NCBI GenBank assembly: GCA_022478985.1
Contig: JAKSZP010009458.1
Span: 58,265-122,264 of the forward strand
DNA length: 64,000 nucleotides
Source of the DNA: Massospora cicadina
Lineage: Eukaryota > Entomophthoromycota > Entomophthoromycetes > Entomophthorales > Entomophthoraceae
Direction: 5' to 3'
The translations under genes were made by a program, and so were the position numbers. Of this stretch, positions 22,290-33,805 are shown piece by piece (position 1 is the stretch's first letter; every line of letters begins with the position of its first letter). The notes beneath the pieces were generated by a model. It was given only the letters and a program-made list of their open reading frames with translations, was not told where the DNA came from and ran no database searches.

Positions 22290-23800
22290 GCATATCAACA
22301 AGAAACTTCTTTCACAATTGTGTGGTCTATCCCCTTCATATTTGCTCAGGTGATTGCATTTACATCCAAGTTAACCACCTGGTAAGTTAATCAGGTGCAT
22401 TCTAATTTAAAGATATTGGAAATAACTAAGTCATCTTTGAATATGTCAGGGGGAACATGATATGATTTAAGTGCTTTGTGTTTCATATCTAGACTGGTGT
22501 CCCTTTTCCTAAAATATAGCCAGTTTATTCTCTTTATCATATACCAAAGCACTTTCTCTTTAGGCTTCTTGTAGCTACATTGAGTGATTTCATGTTCAAG
22601 TGTTCCACATTGGTGGTAGTGGGTTTGAGTTTTATTCACTCTTTTTTAATTTTTAGGTTTCATTTCTACTATGAATTGTGTCTGTAGTCCCTTATTAGGC
22701 TAAGAAGTCCTCACTGCATTCTGATTTCTAACAGGAACAACTTTGAAGGCTCAGAAAAGTTTTTCCAAATGTTGCTCCTAAAAATCTTGAGATACAGCAT
22801 CATCTACAATGTAGAAATTTGGTTTGCTAGCGCTAAAACCATGGCTTTTTGAAAATCTCTGTAAGGCCAAAGCGCCATTTGTATTGCTATACATGCATCA
22901 AAATCCAATATAAATTTTGCGCCATCCAGGATTTGTGCTTCCTAGTAAAGTGTTTGACAAAAGCAGCTAATGTTAAATCCTATTTTCTTATTAAAATACC
23001 ATAAACCTTATCTACGGCTAATTATCAGAACAATATTACCAAGCTCAATCATGATTGTTTCTGCAGCATTACTGTATGTCCAATTGTCCCCATTGATATG
23101 GAACAACGCCGAATTATGAAGTCATTGTCTGAGTGGTTCATCATGGTTACTGCTTTTTGTTGGTCCCCATGTCCAAATATCATCATTATTAAAATAGGTG
23201 GAAAAATGCCAGTGTGTTATCCCGGGTGAAACACAGGTAATTTCAGAGTTACTCAAAATTCTTCAGTTGCTACTTTAGCAGAAGTTTCCTGCTTAGCAAC
23301 CCAACTAATGATAGAGTGTTTTTGGGGCATCTCTGAAATTTCAGCAAAAGCTTCAGGAATTTTTTTCTTAGGTTATACATTAATAACTGAACTTTTTTGT
23401 ATCTTGTTGTCAGCTTTAATTTCCTCAATCTAGGAGAAGTCACATTTGTGAAATTTGAGCTTTTATAAGCGCTCTAGGGTCTTTGATATAACCTCCTGAT
23501 TTTGTAAAAGCATTCTTTATTTGCATTTCTATCAGTTTTCTGGAATAGAAACTCTGTGATTACTTCAACCTCCTTCCATTTCATGGAGGGTACTTTTACA
23601 TAAAGATATTTTTTGACCTTTGCAACTTGTTATTTTTCCTCTTCAGCTTTCATCACTTGCTCATCCAAATTATTTAGATTGGCTTGTGACGCTGAGTGCA
23701 GCAAAATCTTATTATTTTTTCTTATCCGTTAAGCTTCCAAAGTTCATTTATATATGGCATTTTGCTAATAAATTATTATGTTTACTTTGGCCTGAAACTC
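22290..23800 (-). pseudogene. Element H gag with zinc-knuckle remnant
   Basis: The 82-codon minus frame 22391-22639 contains YHQCGTLEHEITQC, a CCHC zinc knuckle whose first cysteine has become tyrosine, followed by Lys-rich sequence. Upstream (toward 23800) the frames are heavily broken. It lies between the primer-site-like motif and the protease of H. Confidence 0.6.
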
Positions 23801-23802
23801 AA

Positions 23803-23823
23803 CTACCTTTGCAGTGAGCACTA
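23803..23823 (-). other. Primer-site-like motif of element H
   Basis: On the minus strand TAGTGCTCACTGCAAAGG starts two bases after the 5' LTR end. It is the same motif as in A, B and C, with one change in the initial TGG. Confidence 0.6.
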
Positions 23824-23824
23824 A

Positions 23825-24884
23825 ATGTAAACTTTTTATGTTTACAGCACAGATAATGTGTGCTTTAAAAAGATGTCATTAAGAAATGAATGTATTGATG
23901 ATAGTATTAAGACTATTGTATTAGCTAAGCCTTAAAACCAAAATGAGTATGTCTTTGACACAAGAAGGTACTAACGCTCATCCTTCTGTTACTTGTCAAT
24001 AATTGAAATCCTCCAGATCAGGGAAATTAAACTTCAATCCTTTCTCTAGAGTTGGCACTTCTGGACCAAAAGAACTTCTTCCTTCCTCTTTTGACACAAA
24101 AGGTCATTGAGAACTTGAAAAACAATATATATATACAAAGTATAACTATCCTTCAACTCTAATATAAAAAGAGAAAATACAATAATGTAAGAAATATAAA
24201 TTATATGAGAATTTTAAGTTCTGTTTATCTAAAAACCAAGGGGATATATAATATAAAATCTGACGTCCAACTCTTCTGTTGGTGCTTATAGGAATGGCAG
24301 CCGTTGCTGAAGAAGTTGCCTTTAGGATCTGTCCAAAAACAATGATTACTTCATACATCAAGACAGGTCCCACCACTAACTAGAACATGACCCCTCCTGG
24401 GTTGAGTATCTGAAAAACATGTTCTAAAATGCTCACTCAACCCCACTGAATTTTATTTATTAAGCTATCAACTTGCTCAAACAATGGGACCTTTTACCCA
24501 TAACATCAAGTCACATTGCTTAAAAAGATTAACTTGCATGTTGCTGCCAAAAAGCGTTGTCAACGCCCAGCAACTAATATTAACTCTTATGCAATCAGCA
24601 ACAAACTCCAATTGATTATATGATAATTAAATTAGCAGTCATTAAATTAATAATTGAAAAACTTGTAAAAAATTGCTGAGATACATCCTGAAAGAATATC
24701 AGTAATACAGCAAGATTGAATTCCTATGAATTAATCAACATTATATTAGCAATAACAGCCAATAATAGTTACCATATCATATGATAACTCACACATCTGC
24801 TGTGGTAAATCATCCCGGTGGGTAAAGCAGATAATACCATAAAGAATTAATCTGTCTCTATGTGAGCATACTGAAATTCTAACA
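23825..24884 (-). repeat. 5' LTR of element H
   Basis: The right end aligns with the right end of the 3' LTR (tgtgagcatactgaaattctaaca versus tgtgggcatttttaaaatcccaaca, shown here in part), and 24245-24884 aligns with 455-1123. The left end tgtaaac is set by the primer-site-like motif next to it. The bases that follow at 24885 are ttggc. Confidence 0.75.
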
Positions 24885-27686
24885 TTGGCTTAACATAGAA
24901 CCAAATACTAAATACAGGATGAAGAAACTAACCTGGTTCTGAATAGAGTGCTTGTTCAGCACCTAAGGTAATTCACCCAGTCTAGTCTTGGTAGGGGAAG
25001 TATCACAGATGAGGCCACAAATGCATCAAAGGATCATTGTCTCAACCACTTGTATAATCAGAGTCCAAATCATACTGGCAAAGTCGCAGAAACTCACCAG
25101 TTGCAGAAGAAGTTTGACAATCCTCATTTATTATTCAAGCGACCCAGAAAATTAACCATTTTTCCTGGATGATGTCACCCAACAGGTTTTATACATGCCA
25201 ATAAAAGTGATTTATTAAATGAAGACGATGAAGTTCCCACCTTAAAAATGGATTTTTTTTGCCCTTTTTATATCTTTGGGAGGCAAATTTTTTGCAAATT
25301 GACTGATGAGGAAGTGTTTCTACCAAATTTCCCCAATGGAAGCAATCAAACTTTGGATCATAAATTTACCAGAAGCAGTAATCAATCAATCTCAAGAATT
25401 GGTCAAAACCCTGATGTGAGGCATATGTAAAGCAGAACTATCAATTGAACCTGAAGCTGATAAGCATAATACTAAATTAGGTATCTAAGCAATAACCTGA
25501 GGCAGAACTACAGCCCTCAACCCAAAAGTGGGACTGAAAAAGGGCTCCTGAACATCCTGGTTCAGGAACATTATCTAAGATAGAGCTTGCAGATACATGA
25601 ATTAAATAAAAAGGGCGCCACAGCTAAAGCAGAAGCCAGATGCTGCCTCACTAGGAGATCATGAAGAACCCCAATATTTTTACCTCAATTCTCTATAATT
25701 TTACAATTTAAATTCATCTTATAATTCAAATTTTTACAAGGAGTGTCTTAAATGGTTTTAACAAATTTTCAGTTTATAATTATATCTAATTTATACTTAT
25801 TGAATCTTTAAATCCAAGATTTGGTTCCATCTTAGTAATTGGTAAGGCACACGACCCAGGTTTTTATATGGAGAGGCCTTACCATTGTACTGTTAATCAA
25901 ATCCTTAAATCCCTTCAATGCAATTATCATTACCTTATATTATTTGACCATTGGCGCCATGGCTTCAATATGATAATCGCCGCATATTTTAGATTAGCAT
26001 CAATATGCTTTTTACCACGCATCAGCTTAAAATATTGATTATAAGGTCTACTATGATTATTATGGCCAGCTGCCAGTGATTCAAGTATCTTTAGCGGTAT
26101 TTGGTTACTTTAGTGTAGTGATCTTATGTGAAAGTACCCTCTAATCATATTCACTTAATTCCCTGGCATAATTGGAAGCTTTCGCTGGTATTATACTACT
26201 CTAAATGGTTGCCTAGTAACCACAAAATACACTAAAGATAACTCTGGTAGAGAGAGCATATCTGAGTGTGCTTACCATTTGGAGATGGACTTTTTTGCTT
26301 TGGTAATGGTTTTGATCTACTAATAAGTTTGAAAGCGAGCTTAGGAACAACTGGAAGTACCAGATACTATGGGAGATTCCCCTTGTTAGATTACAAAAGC
26401 TCTGTTTCTGACGCTAAGGTTTTTAGTGGTTAATTTTAACCATATTACTATCTTCAAACAGTGGCTGGTATTTTTGTTTGAGAGAACCTAGATAGGTGAA
26501 AATCGATGCCTAAGCGCCAGTTTTAACAAGGAGTATAATAATATTTGAATTTACCTTAAAAAAATTCCACAGAACCTATGTTAAGTTTTGTCTCATTTAT
26601 ATTGGTTTATTGTTCCTTACCATCAGTAACCAGTATGGGATTATTGGTTGAGCAGAATACAGAAACCAGTCTGAGATCTTCTCTTGAAGAACAGGACACT
26701 CGTTTGTGTGAATATCTTGGAGCTGATCCAAAAGGGAGAGGTTGAATAAGTTATGTTATGTCCAGAAGTGGTCAACATAAAAGGTGATAAGTCAGAGAGT
26801 GTCCATAAGAGTTTTGCCATGGGAAAACAGTTTCAAAAAGAAATCAATGGAACAGAGGGTAGCATCAGAAGAAAATTTCCACAATGATATGATCATGACA
26901 CTTCAGAAGGTTGCCTTTTGTTTAATCTTTGTTGAACAGAACCCCTAAGCAGCAAGTCAGTCTCACGAGTTAATTGAGCTAGGACCAACAAGCTAACTCT
27001 GGAGGTTATTTTTAGAGGAGGCAGAGGTAGAAAAAATAGTTCTACTCTGCCCTGACTTTTTCCAAGTCTTCTTAACCCATGAGGTTTGCAGAATGAATCC
27101 TGTATTTAGAACCCAGGTTAGAGCAATAATTGGCATAATGCCCCTGGTTTTTACAAAGATAACAAGTGATGATTTATATCTGACTTATCAGAAAAAGGGC
27201 CATCATGACAAGTTAATTCTTTCAGGGATATGACCTAGTTGTGTGGGTGGTAAGACTCTGAGGACTTTAGTTAGGCGCCTAAAAAGTTATGGCGCATCTA
27301 CAAAGATATTTTATCATATGAGTTATTTCATTAACCTCATTTTTACTGGAATCAGAACACAAGCCAATTTCATATAGAAGTCGAAAGCATGGCAAAGAGC
27401 GATCTAAGTGTCAAACTAATTTATAATGTTAATCCCAGATAACGTCTGCACCTCCAGATAGACTAATTTGGAAAGTACTGGTAAAGATTCATATTTAGTA
27501 AAGGAGAGAATAAAAAAACATTTTCCAAGTAAGCATTCTTTTTATACTGACAAACTTCTTGGTAAAAATCTCCTTGGCATTATGATAAAACATGCCAGTC
27601 TTCTTTATTTTTGGCATAAATCCTGATTTTTGGAGTCCAGCAATTACATTAACATTTTTGCCATAGAAGTCTCAGATGTTCCACCC
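24885..27686 (+). pseudogene. Decayed plus-strand Ty3-like sequence with protease remnant
   Basis: Near 26236-26330 the plus strand reads NSGRESISECAYHLEMDFFALVMVLI. This lines up with TAGAESTISEGAYSALHLQFGS of the element A protease. No other part of the 2.8 kb gave a secure domain; the 60-codon frame at 25248-25430 is unremarkable. The most economical reading is an old plus-strand Ty3-type element whose ends I could not find. Only the protease match is direct evidence. Confidence 0.45.
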
Positions 27687-27691
27687 ATACT

Positions 27692-28216
27692 AGTAACAAT
27701 CAGATTAGTCAATCGCTGCATTTTTGACTCAACTTTTGATTTTCTGTTTCCTGAGTGGAAACATTTAAAAATGTTTTCTGTTTTAATTATGTTTGATCTC
27801 TGGCTTGTGCCTTACCTGGGCCATTCTTTAGGCTTTTAAGAGCCTAATCAATGGTTCAGGCAAGGCCCCAAAAGGGCAACCATAAAAGGTCTTGCCTTCA
27901 GATTCCAAATCCCACTTCAAAACTGTTTTTTCTGAGTTTTCCTCTCCCCCAAGGAGTGAGTGTGGATCTACTCTTCAGATAATTCTACTTGGTGGTCTTT
28001 TTAAGCTAAATATAGGTTGTTTTTAGGGTTCACTAACACCTTGCATACCAGTTCATCATTTGGTTCTGAATTGAGTGAGTTTTCACATAGTTGGACTAAT
28101 TAAACTACTATTCAACTTCACAACTAACTTCAAGTTGGAGTGTTTTTGCGTTGTCAGTTTGTCAAACTAGTTTACAATAATGATATTCAGAAACTGGGAT
28201 ATTCTCATTTTTTATA
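27692..28216. repeat. Left LTR of element J
   Basis: It aligns with 28799-29320; shared blocks include ggatctact(c/a)ttcagay, ttgtcagtttgtcaaa and cattcagaaactggga. Confidence 0.88.
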
Positions 28217-28798
28217 TAATTCTTTAATCGAATATGATTTCTCATGCCATCATCCCCAGTTTGGCTGACCTCAGTGGTAATATTAGGTTAAGTTGTTGAG
28301 TAATCAGCACCAGTGGGAGCCAGTGAGTAATGGACAACCATGGATCTGAAGTGATTGTTAGCTGAAAATCTCAGTGGGGCCTCCTCCTCACCAAGGATAA
28401 TGGTTGGAACCATGGGACCTGTCCCACCAGGGCTCCCTCACCAGCATAAGGTCCACCCAGCAAGTGGATGGCCATCCAGCCACGCTGGATAACGCGCCCA
28501 TCTCATGTTTCTATTAATGAGCACTTCGTGAGGTAGATGGGAAGACCTTTGCCAATATAAGCATGGGAGGGGAGCGCACCCCAGCTGGGTGCTGGGCGTG
28601 CTTCCTCATGACAGGTAGGCTGATTCCAGCAGCCCAGTCCTGACTTATACTCACCGTTTGTCTTTCCCTATGGGGGCCTGGAATTTCTCTGGGAGAATTT
28701 TCCTGGGGCTTGAGGTAAATTGCCCCAAGAAACCCTCATTGTGGCGGCCTCCCACTGTATGCCCCTCTTCTGGGGGGCCCTTTTCTAGCGGTGGGTAA
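28217..28798. other. Interior of element J
   Basis: It is non-coding and clearly less AT-rich than the LTRs. It contains short GC-rich inverted stretches (for example ccccagctgggtgctggg near 28580). No RT, Gag or tRNA-like sequence was seen. It could be a captured host fragment. Confidence 0.6.
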
Positions 28799-29320
28799 TG
28801 TAATGATCAGATTAGTTTGATTGTTGAATTTCACTTTAGTTTTGGATTTACCAAATAGTGAGTCAAATCATTTAATATGTTTTCTGGTTTGGTTGGGTTT
28901 GTGCGCTGGATTTTGTATCAACTTGCTATTCTCTAAACTTGTAAGATCCTAATTAGTGGTTCGGGCAAGGCCTCAAAAGGGTAACCATAAAAGGTCGCGC
29001 CTGCAGATTTTGAAGCTCACTTCATGACTTCTCCTGAGTTTTCCCCTTCCCTGAGTAATGAGAGTGGATCTACTATTCAGACAACTCTACTTGGTGGTTT
29101 TTATTAAAAATAGAATAAAGATTGTTTTCAGGGTTTGCTATCAACCTCACTTACCTGTTCATCTTTTAGTTCTGTTTTGAGTGAGTTCTTGCATAGTTGG
29201 GCTAATCCACCTACTACTTAACTTCGCAACCAACTTTGGATTTGAGTGTTTTGGCGTTGTCAGTTTGTCAAATTTATTTTATAATGGCATTCAGAAACTG
29301 GGACATTTCCGTTTGTTACA
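28799..29320. repeat. Right LTR of element J
   Basis: It is the partner of 27692-28216 and is followed by atact at 29321-29325. Confidence 0.88.
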
Positions 29321-29369
29321 ATACTAATCTAAAGAGATCCAGAAAATTGTGCACATTTGCCCTCTTTTT

Positions 29370-30106
29370 TTTTAAAATCCTGGTTGCAACTAATGCTCAC
29401 TGGTGCTATTACCAAAGGATTCAACAATTTAGAAGAGCAGGAGTATCAAAAACCCTCAGATGCTTATTATAAGAATATGGGTTTTTATTAATATTTAGAC
29501 TAAACTAGAAACTTTAATACTTTAAAAATAGTAGAGATTATAGTAATTTTACTAGCTGTAGTGACAGGGTAAAAGAACAACCCTATTAATATGTCACTGT
29601 AAAGTAATAAACAAGCTGAGTCTCGAAGTGAGATGGCTGAGAAATTCAGTATAAGATATGAGTATCTGAATTAGGGATTATGGAGTTTTGACCTATCAGA
29701 GCTTTAAACTCGGATTGCCTCAATGGAATGTCTGATGAATGGTTAATAGTAGTTAGGAAAAGTCCATTAGGCAAGGATTTAACATATCTGAACCAATCAC
29801 TATAGGGAAAATATCTACACCTGGTGGTACCCCCTCCAAGGCTATCAAAGGGGGTTGTCTCCATGTAGGTGGGTTAACTATATTGCAAATGGGACAGGGA
29901 GGATCCTTAGAACTCACCTGAGTCTGCCGCATGGTTGGTGAAATCCAACTACTGACAATCATGCTATTTGGCTGAGGGTTGCGTTAATTTAGTTTCACCC
30001 CAGATTTTGGTTTCCACCAAGAATCGGCCAGGATCTTTTACCTAATTTTATCTCATTAAGAGCCAAAACACTCTTAATACAGAATTGGAAAGGTAATTGT
30101 CCAACG
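29370..30106 (-). repeat. 3' LTR of element C
   Basis: It aligns with 37034-37226 plus 41132-41691. Shared blocks: atcctggttgca, ctattaccaaaggat, cagatgcttattataag, ccccctccaaggctatcaaa, and cacctgagtctgccgcatg. On the minus strand it begins gttggacaatta, just after the purine tract aaaggaggtaa (30107-30118). Confidence 0.88.
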
Positions 30107-30120
30107 TTACCTCCTTTAAG
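30107..30120 (-). other. Polypurine tract of element C
   Basis: The minus strand reads cttaaaggaggtaa directly before the 3' LTR start. Confidence 0.7.
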
Positions 30121-30439
30121 AGTTTTAGGGGGAAGAGTTAGGGCGCAAGAACATGCACGAACACTTAACAGTAGCTCTGGTATCTAGAAATTTGATAGAG
30201 TATCATCCCCTCAATTATAAGTGACAACAAAAGGGCCTTCCCAGATAGACCGGAGCTTTTCACTTCTAGGAGTGACACAATTATGGTAGTATAGCACTAA
30301 GTCAGATACTTGGAAGGAAGAAAGGAAGAGGGGGCTGGACCTCATTATCTGCTTGGCCATTTTTTATGCCAGTCTTTGCAAATTTGGTCATTGCCTCTGA
30401 TTGCAACTGGATGATGTGCTGGGCCAACTTCTTATAAAG

Positions 30440-31303
30440 TGCTCAGGATCAGTTCTATCAGAAAAAGTATCTTTGGCTAATAATGCTGGCACCCTGGGTT
30501 CTCAACCATAAAACATGAAGAAAGATGAAATTTTGAGGATCCAATAATAGCTGATATGGTAGGACATGAGGGCACTGGTTGAGTAGAGATCCAAGTAAAG
30601 AGGGTATGAAGTGGCCATTTTTGGAATATAGATACTAGGGTTCCATTGGCTTTTTCCATGGTACCATTGGTGGATAATTTATAGGGGGCCAAGAAAAGCT
30701 TTTGCGTTCCCATGGTGGTAGCAAGGATCTTCACCACTCTGGAGGTAAAATTTTTCCCATTGTCACAGAGCAGGACCTGGGGGCAACCATGGCGAGCGAA
30801 TATATACTGATGGAGGAAAGCTTCTGTGGCTTTGGCAGTTTGAGCAGGAAGAGTTACAGCCTCAACCCACTTGAGAAGTGGTCTATGCTTACTAAGATGT
30901 ACCGGTTCTCCCCAGTAGTCTGGGGTAGAGGGCCTACCACGTCTAGACCTATGGTGTGGAAGGGTTGTTGAGGCGTAGTGGGTTGGTGCTAATACCTGGC
31001 CTTGTAGTTGGATTGACTCTTTCAGGTCAGAAAAGCATCCAGGACTTCAGTTATTGTCTCCATGACTCCCTCCCAGTAGTAGCGCTCTTTTACCAATTCA
31101 TAGGTTTTCCTTACTCCGCTATGATCTAGAATGAAATGGGACTCCAAGATCACACGTACTTGCTCTGATAGCTGGAGATAAGGCAGCCAGTTGGCCCCTA
31201 CTTTTTTGCATAGCTTCCCGTTCTCCACCTTGGTGTTGCGTGAGTGCTGAGCTAGCATTTTCTGTACAGGTTCATCCTCATCAGCCCACGCATCAAGCAT
31301 CAT
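30440..31303 (-). pseudogene. Element C integrase
   Basis: The 93-codon frame 31022-31303 holds the His pair of the zinc-binding part (FILDHSGVRKTYELVKERYY). The cysteine pair is lost at a stop. Past the break come GLDVVGPLP (first catalytic aspartate, near 30945) and a DNGKNFTS-type second aspartate near 30750. TNGTMEKANGTLVSIF near 30650 carries an intact third residue (Glu). This is the standard D,D-35-E arrangement of Ty3-type integrases. Shifts separate the parts. Confidence 0.8.
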
Positions 31304-31448
31304 TAGGAGGTCATGTTACCTCTGAGCTTTAGATTTATTAAGTGAAAGACAGGAAGCTGCGTTAACCCATAAAAGCTCATATGGCGAGTTCCTGCCCGGT
31401 GCTCAATGGTGATGTTGTAGTGCTGGAGCTTCAAAGCCCAGAGGGCAA

Positions 31449-31860
31449 TCATCCAGTGGGATCTTTCAATTTCTGCAAACTCTTCAAGGAAGCTTGGTCA
31501 GTAACTACTTTGAGAGAAGTCTCATATAGTAAAAGTTGATAGTACTTTATGGCAAACAAGACAGCCAGGCATTTCTTTTCAGTGACGTTGTAATTACGTT
31601 CTGCATTAAAGAACATCTTGCTGAAGAAGGACATAGGATGATCGACCTCATGCTCAATCAATTGAGCTAAGATGGCTTCAACGGCGTAATTGGAGGCATC
31701 CGTGGACAACATAAAGGGTTTGCCATAGTCAAGGTGGCAAAGGATTGGCCTTTGTTGCAGCAACTTCTTCGGGGTCTCAAACGCGGCCTTTTGTTCAGAA
31801 CCCCAATGGAATGGAGTGTTTTTTACTTTGAGATGTATGAGGGGCTCATTGATATGGGCG
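31449..31860 (-). pseudogene. Element C RNase H
   Basis: A 150-codon minus frame (31449-31901) runs from the RT thumb (HPYFAHINEPLIHLKVKN, FHWGSEQKAAFETPKKLL) into RNase H: MLSTDASNYAVEAILAQ with the first aspartate, then SFFSKMFFNAERNYNVTEKK, CLAVLFAIKYYQ, and VVTDQASLKSL with the later aspartate. The conserved acidic residues needed for catalysis appear present in this stretch; the frame ends at DPTG, where the family normally reads RxxRW. It is one of the better preserved domains of element C. Confidence 0.83.
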
Positions 31861-32642
31861 AAATAGGGATGAATTGATGGTAATACCCCATCATGTCCCA
31901 AAACACCTGAATGTCAATAAGGCTTTTATGCACCAGCATCGTAGATATAGCCTCAACCATATCTTGTAGGGGTTGGATCGCGTCTTGTGAAATGGCGTGC
32001 CCAAGAAAATCCAACTTTTTCTGGAAGAATATACATTTGGAGGGCTTCAGCTTAATGTGAGAGGCCCGCAAGAGTTAAAAATCTTCCTTTAAATGTGAAA
32101 GGTGCTTGTTGAACGTTTTGGAGAAATCAGTAATTTCATCCAGATAGATGATCACATGGCTCAGTTTCAGATCCTGGAGAATGTGATCCATCGCCCGCTG
32201 TAAATTGCAGGCGCATTGCACAACCCCAGGGGTAGCTGATTGGGTTGGAACAGTCCCTCGCCGCAAAATAACAGCACATTTTTTTGGTCTTGTGGAGAAA
32301 GGTATATTTGCCGATACCCACTAGCCAAGTATATAGCGGAAAAGAACTTAGATCCAGAGAGTTGGAGCAAAGCGTCCTTAATACAGGGGATGGGGTAGCT
32401 TTCCTTATGTGTGAGGTTGTTCAGTTTATGGTAGTCCATAACTATTAAATGACCTCCATTCTCTTCTTTATCAGTAGAAGAGGGGACGACCAAGGACCTT
32501 GGGATGTCACCAGCAACTCAGCGTCCAGCAACTGTTTGAGCTCTGTCTGCATCTGTAGCTCCTTGACTTTTAACTTGCGGTAGGGCTTAGATTGTATGGG
32601 ATGAGCATCCTCAACGTCAATAGTGTGAGTCCAACCTTTCAT
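31823..32642 (-). pseudogene. Element C reverse transcriptase
   Basis: Overlapping frames (32445-32642, 32167-32493, 32075-32266, 31823-32071) cover the domain: LLDAELLVTSQGPWSSPLLL; LIVMDYHKLNNLTHKESYPI; SAIYLASGYRQIYLSPQDQ, with the usual Asp of DLxSGY changed to Tyr; LPLGLCNAPA; VIIYLDEIT at the active site, where YLDD has become YLDE; and KCIFFQKKLDFLGHAIS. The second active-site aspartate and the motif A aspartate are therefore both altered, and several shifts are present. Confidence 0.83.
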
Positions 32643-33472
32643 GTGCCCATAGTAAGCATTGGAATTAAGAAGATGTTGCTATAGGTCTTTAGTAGAGCGT
32701 GGACTTTGCTGAGTTCCACTGGGGTTAGTTCCTCAGAGATATGAATGGTAGGAAAAGTGCATAATGATTGGTCAGCAGGTAAGCCCATAACCACTATAGA
32801 CCCAAAACATTGGACTTGCTTGATGTACTTTATGGGTATCAGCAGGACTCTTCCAATCGCCTAGTGCTTTTTTAAACCAAAATCCTTTGGGGTGAGATCC
32901 CCATAAGAAGATTGATGTGTCGTTGATAGGCTGAGTTCAATAGTCCTGGCAATACTAGAGCTTTAAGGGACTAACACCCTCAACGTTGGGTAGATGCATT
33001 AAGAAGTTGCGGGGTATTTGTAGGGTAACCTTCGTGTCAACTATCCTTTGTCACCAGTCTTGATGAATACTTCTTAAGAAGCATAAGAGGAATACCAATT
33101 AAGGCGTCCACTGATTTGGGCAGCTTTCTAATATTCCTCCCTGCCGTCATTTAGTGTAGTGGTAAGGCGGAGGATGGGTAATCAATGGTGTAATTGTATT
33201 CTTTTTGTTTTAAGCTCATCATTGGTCAGTTTCTTAGTAACCTCATAATTATGAAGGGAGAGATAGCCCTGCCTCAAGTTATTAACCCTTCATATTAAAG
33301 CATAAATTGGGTACCAATGAGTAGATCATAGGTATTGTCAGCAAAGGCCACCGTAGGGCCAACAAGATATACTTCAAAAATCTAATGGGCAGAGAATAGT
33401 AGGCTCCTAATAGCACGGGTGCTGGCAGGATCAGCAGTTCCAAACTCTTTGTGGTTAAGTTCAGGGGCCAGA

Positions 33473-33805
33473 TTAATTTTTTACAAGTTCTGTTGAAACA
33501 ACTTTCACTGAGGGAACCAGTGTCAAGTTAGCCCTAACTCGCACTCCTTTGATGATGACCTCCACTTTGGTTAAGGTTCCACCCAAGTTGGGGGAAAGAG
33601 CGAGGACTCTTTTAGACGGAGAATAGAGGCAAGTCTTTTGGAAGTTTAAGGGTATCTTTCTTGGGTAGTTTTCAGGGTATGAACACTGGGTGGATCTGAT
33701 CAGTGTGGCAATGAGCTGGTCAGCGTCACTGGCAGTGTCAATTACCTTAAAACTCCTCAACACTTGAAGGAGATAAGTAAGACGGGGGTTACTAATAAAA
33801 TCCAC
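33473..33805 (-). pseudogene. Element C protease region
   Basis: A 110-codon minus frame ends VIIKGVRVRANLTLVPSVKVVSTELVKN. The last part matches a retropepsin core in which D-T-G has become T-L-V and the residues after it (PSVxVVS) are kept. The N-terminal part is Gag-Pol linker. Between 32643 and 33470 no frame is convincing. Confidence 0.55.

Larger units (their letters stand above)
1..24884 (-). mobile_element. Element H: decayed Ty3-type LTR retrotransposon, host of nested elements B and A
   Basis: Reading the minus strand from right to left gives the 5' LTR (23825-24884), a primer-site-like motif, gag with a zinc-knuckle remnant, protease, then, beyond the nested element B, reverse transcriptase, RNase H, integrase, a purine-rich tract and the 3' LTR (about 1-1123). 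The order protease-RT-RNase H-integrase is that of Ty3/gypsy elements (family knowledge). Every coding part is broken by many stops and shifts. Element B (7317-21338) splits the element between protease and RT, and a copy of repeat G lies near the 3' LTR. The base after the 5' LTR begins ttggc, the expected target duplication; its partner would lie just outside the window, so it cannot be checked here. Confidence 0.8.
27692..29320. mobile_element. Element J: small non-coding LTR element (TRIM-like)
   Basis: LTRs of 525 bp (27692-28216) and 522 bp (28799-29320) flank only 582 bp. The right LTR starts TGTAATGATCAG and ends TTACA, a short inverted pair as in LTR elements. The left LTR starts agtaacaatcag, with its TG lost. 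Target duplication atact is perfect (27687-27691 and 29321-29325). The interior is GC-richer, has no long frame and shows no clear primer site. Small LTR elements without coding capacity are called TRIMs and need proteins from another element (established knowledge). Orientation cannot be fixed. Confidence 0.85.

Noticed and set aside
28640..28740. Possible snRNA-like sequence (atactcacc) in the interior of element J
   Set aside because: Only a handful of bases resemble the U1 5' end and no further U1 landmarks follow.
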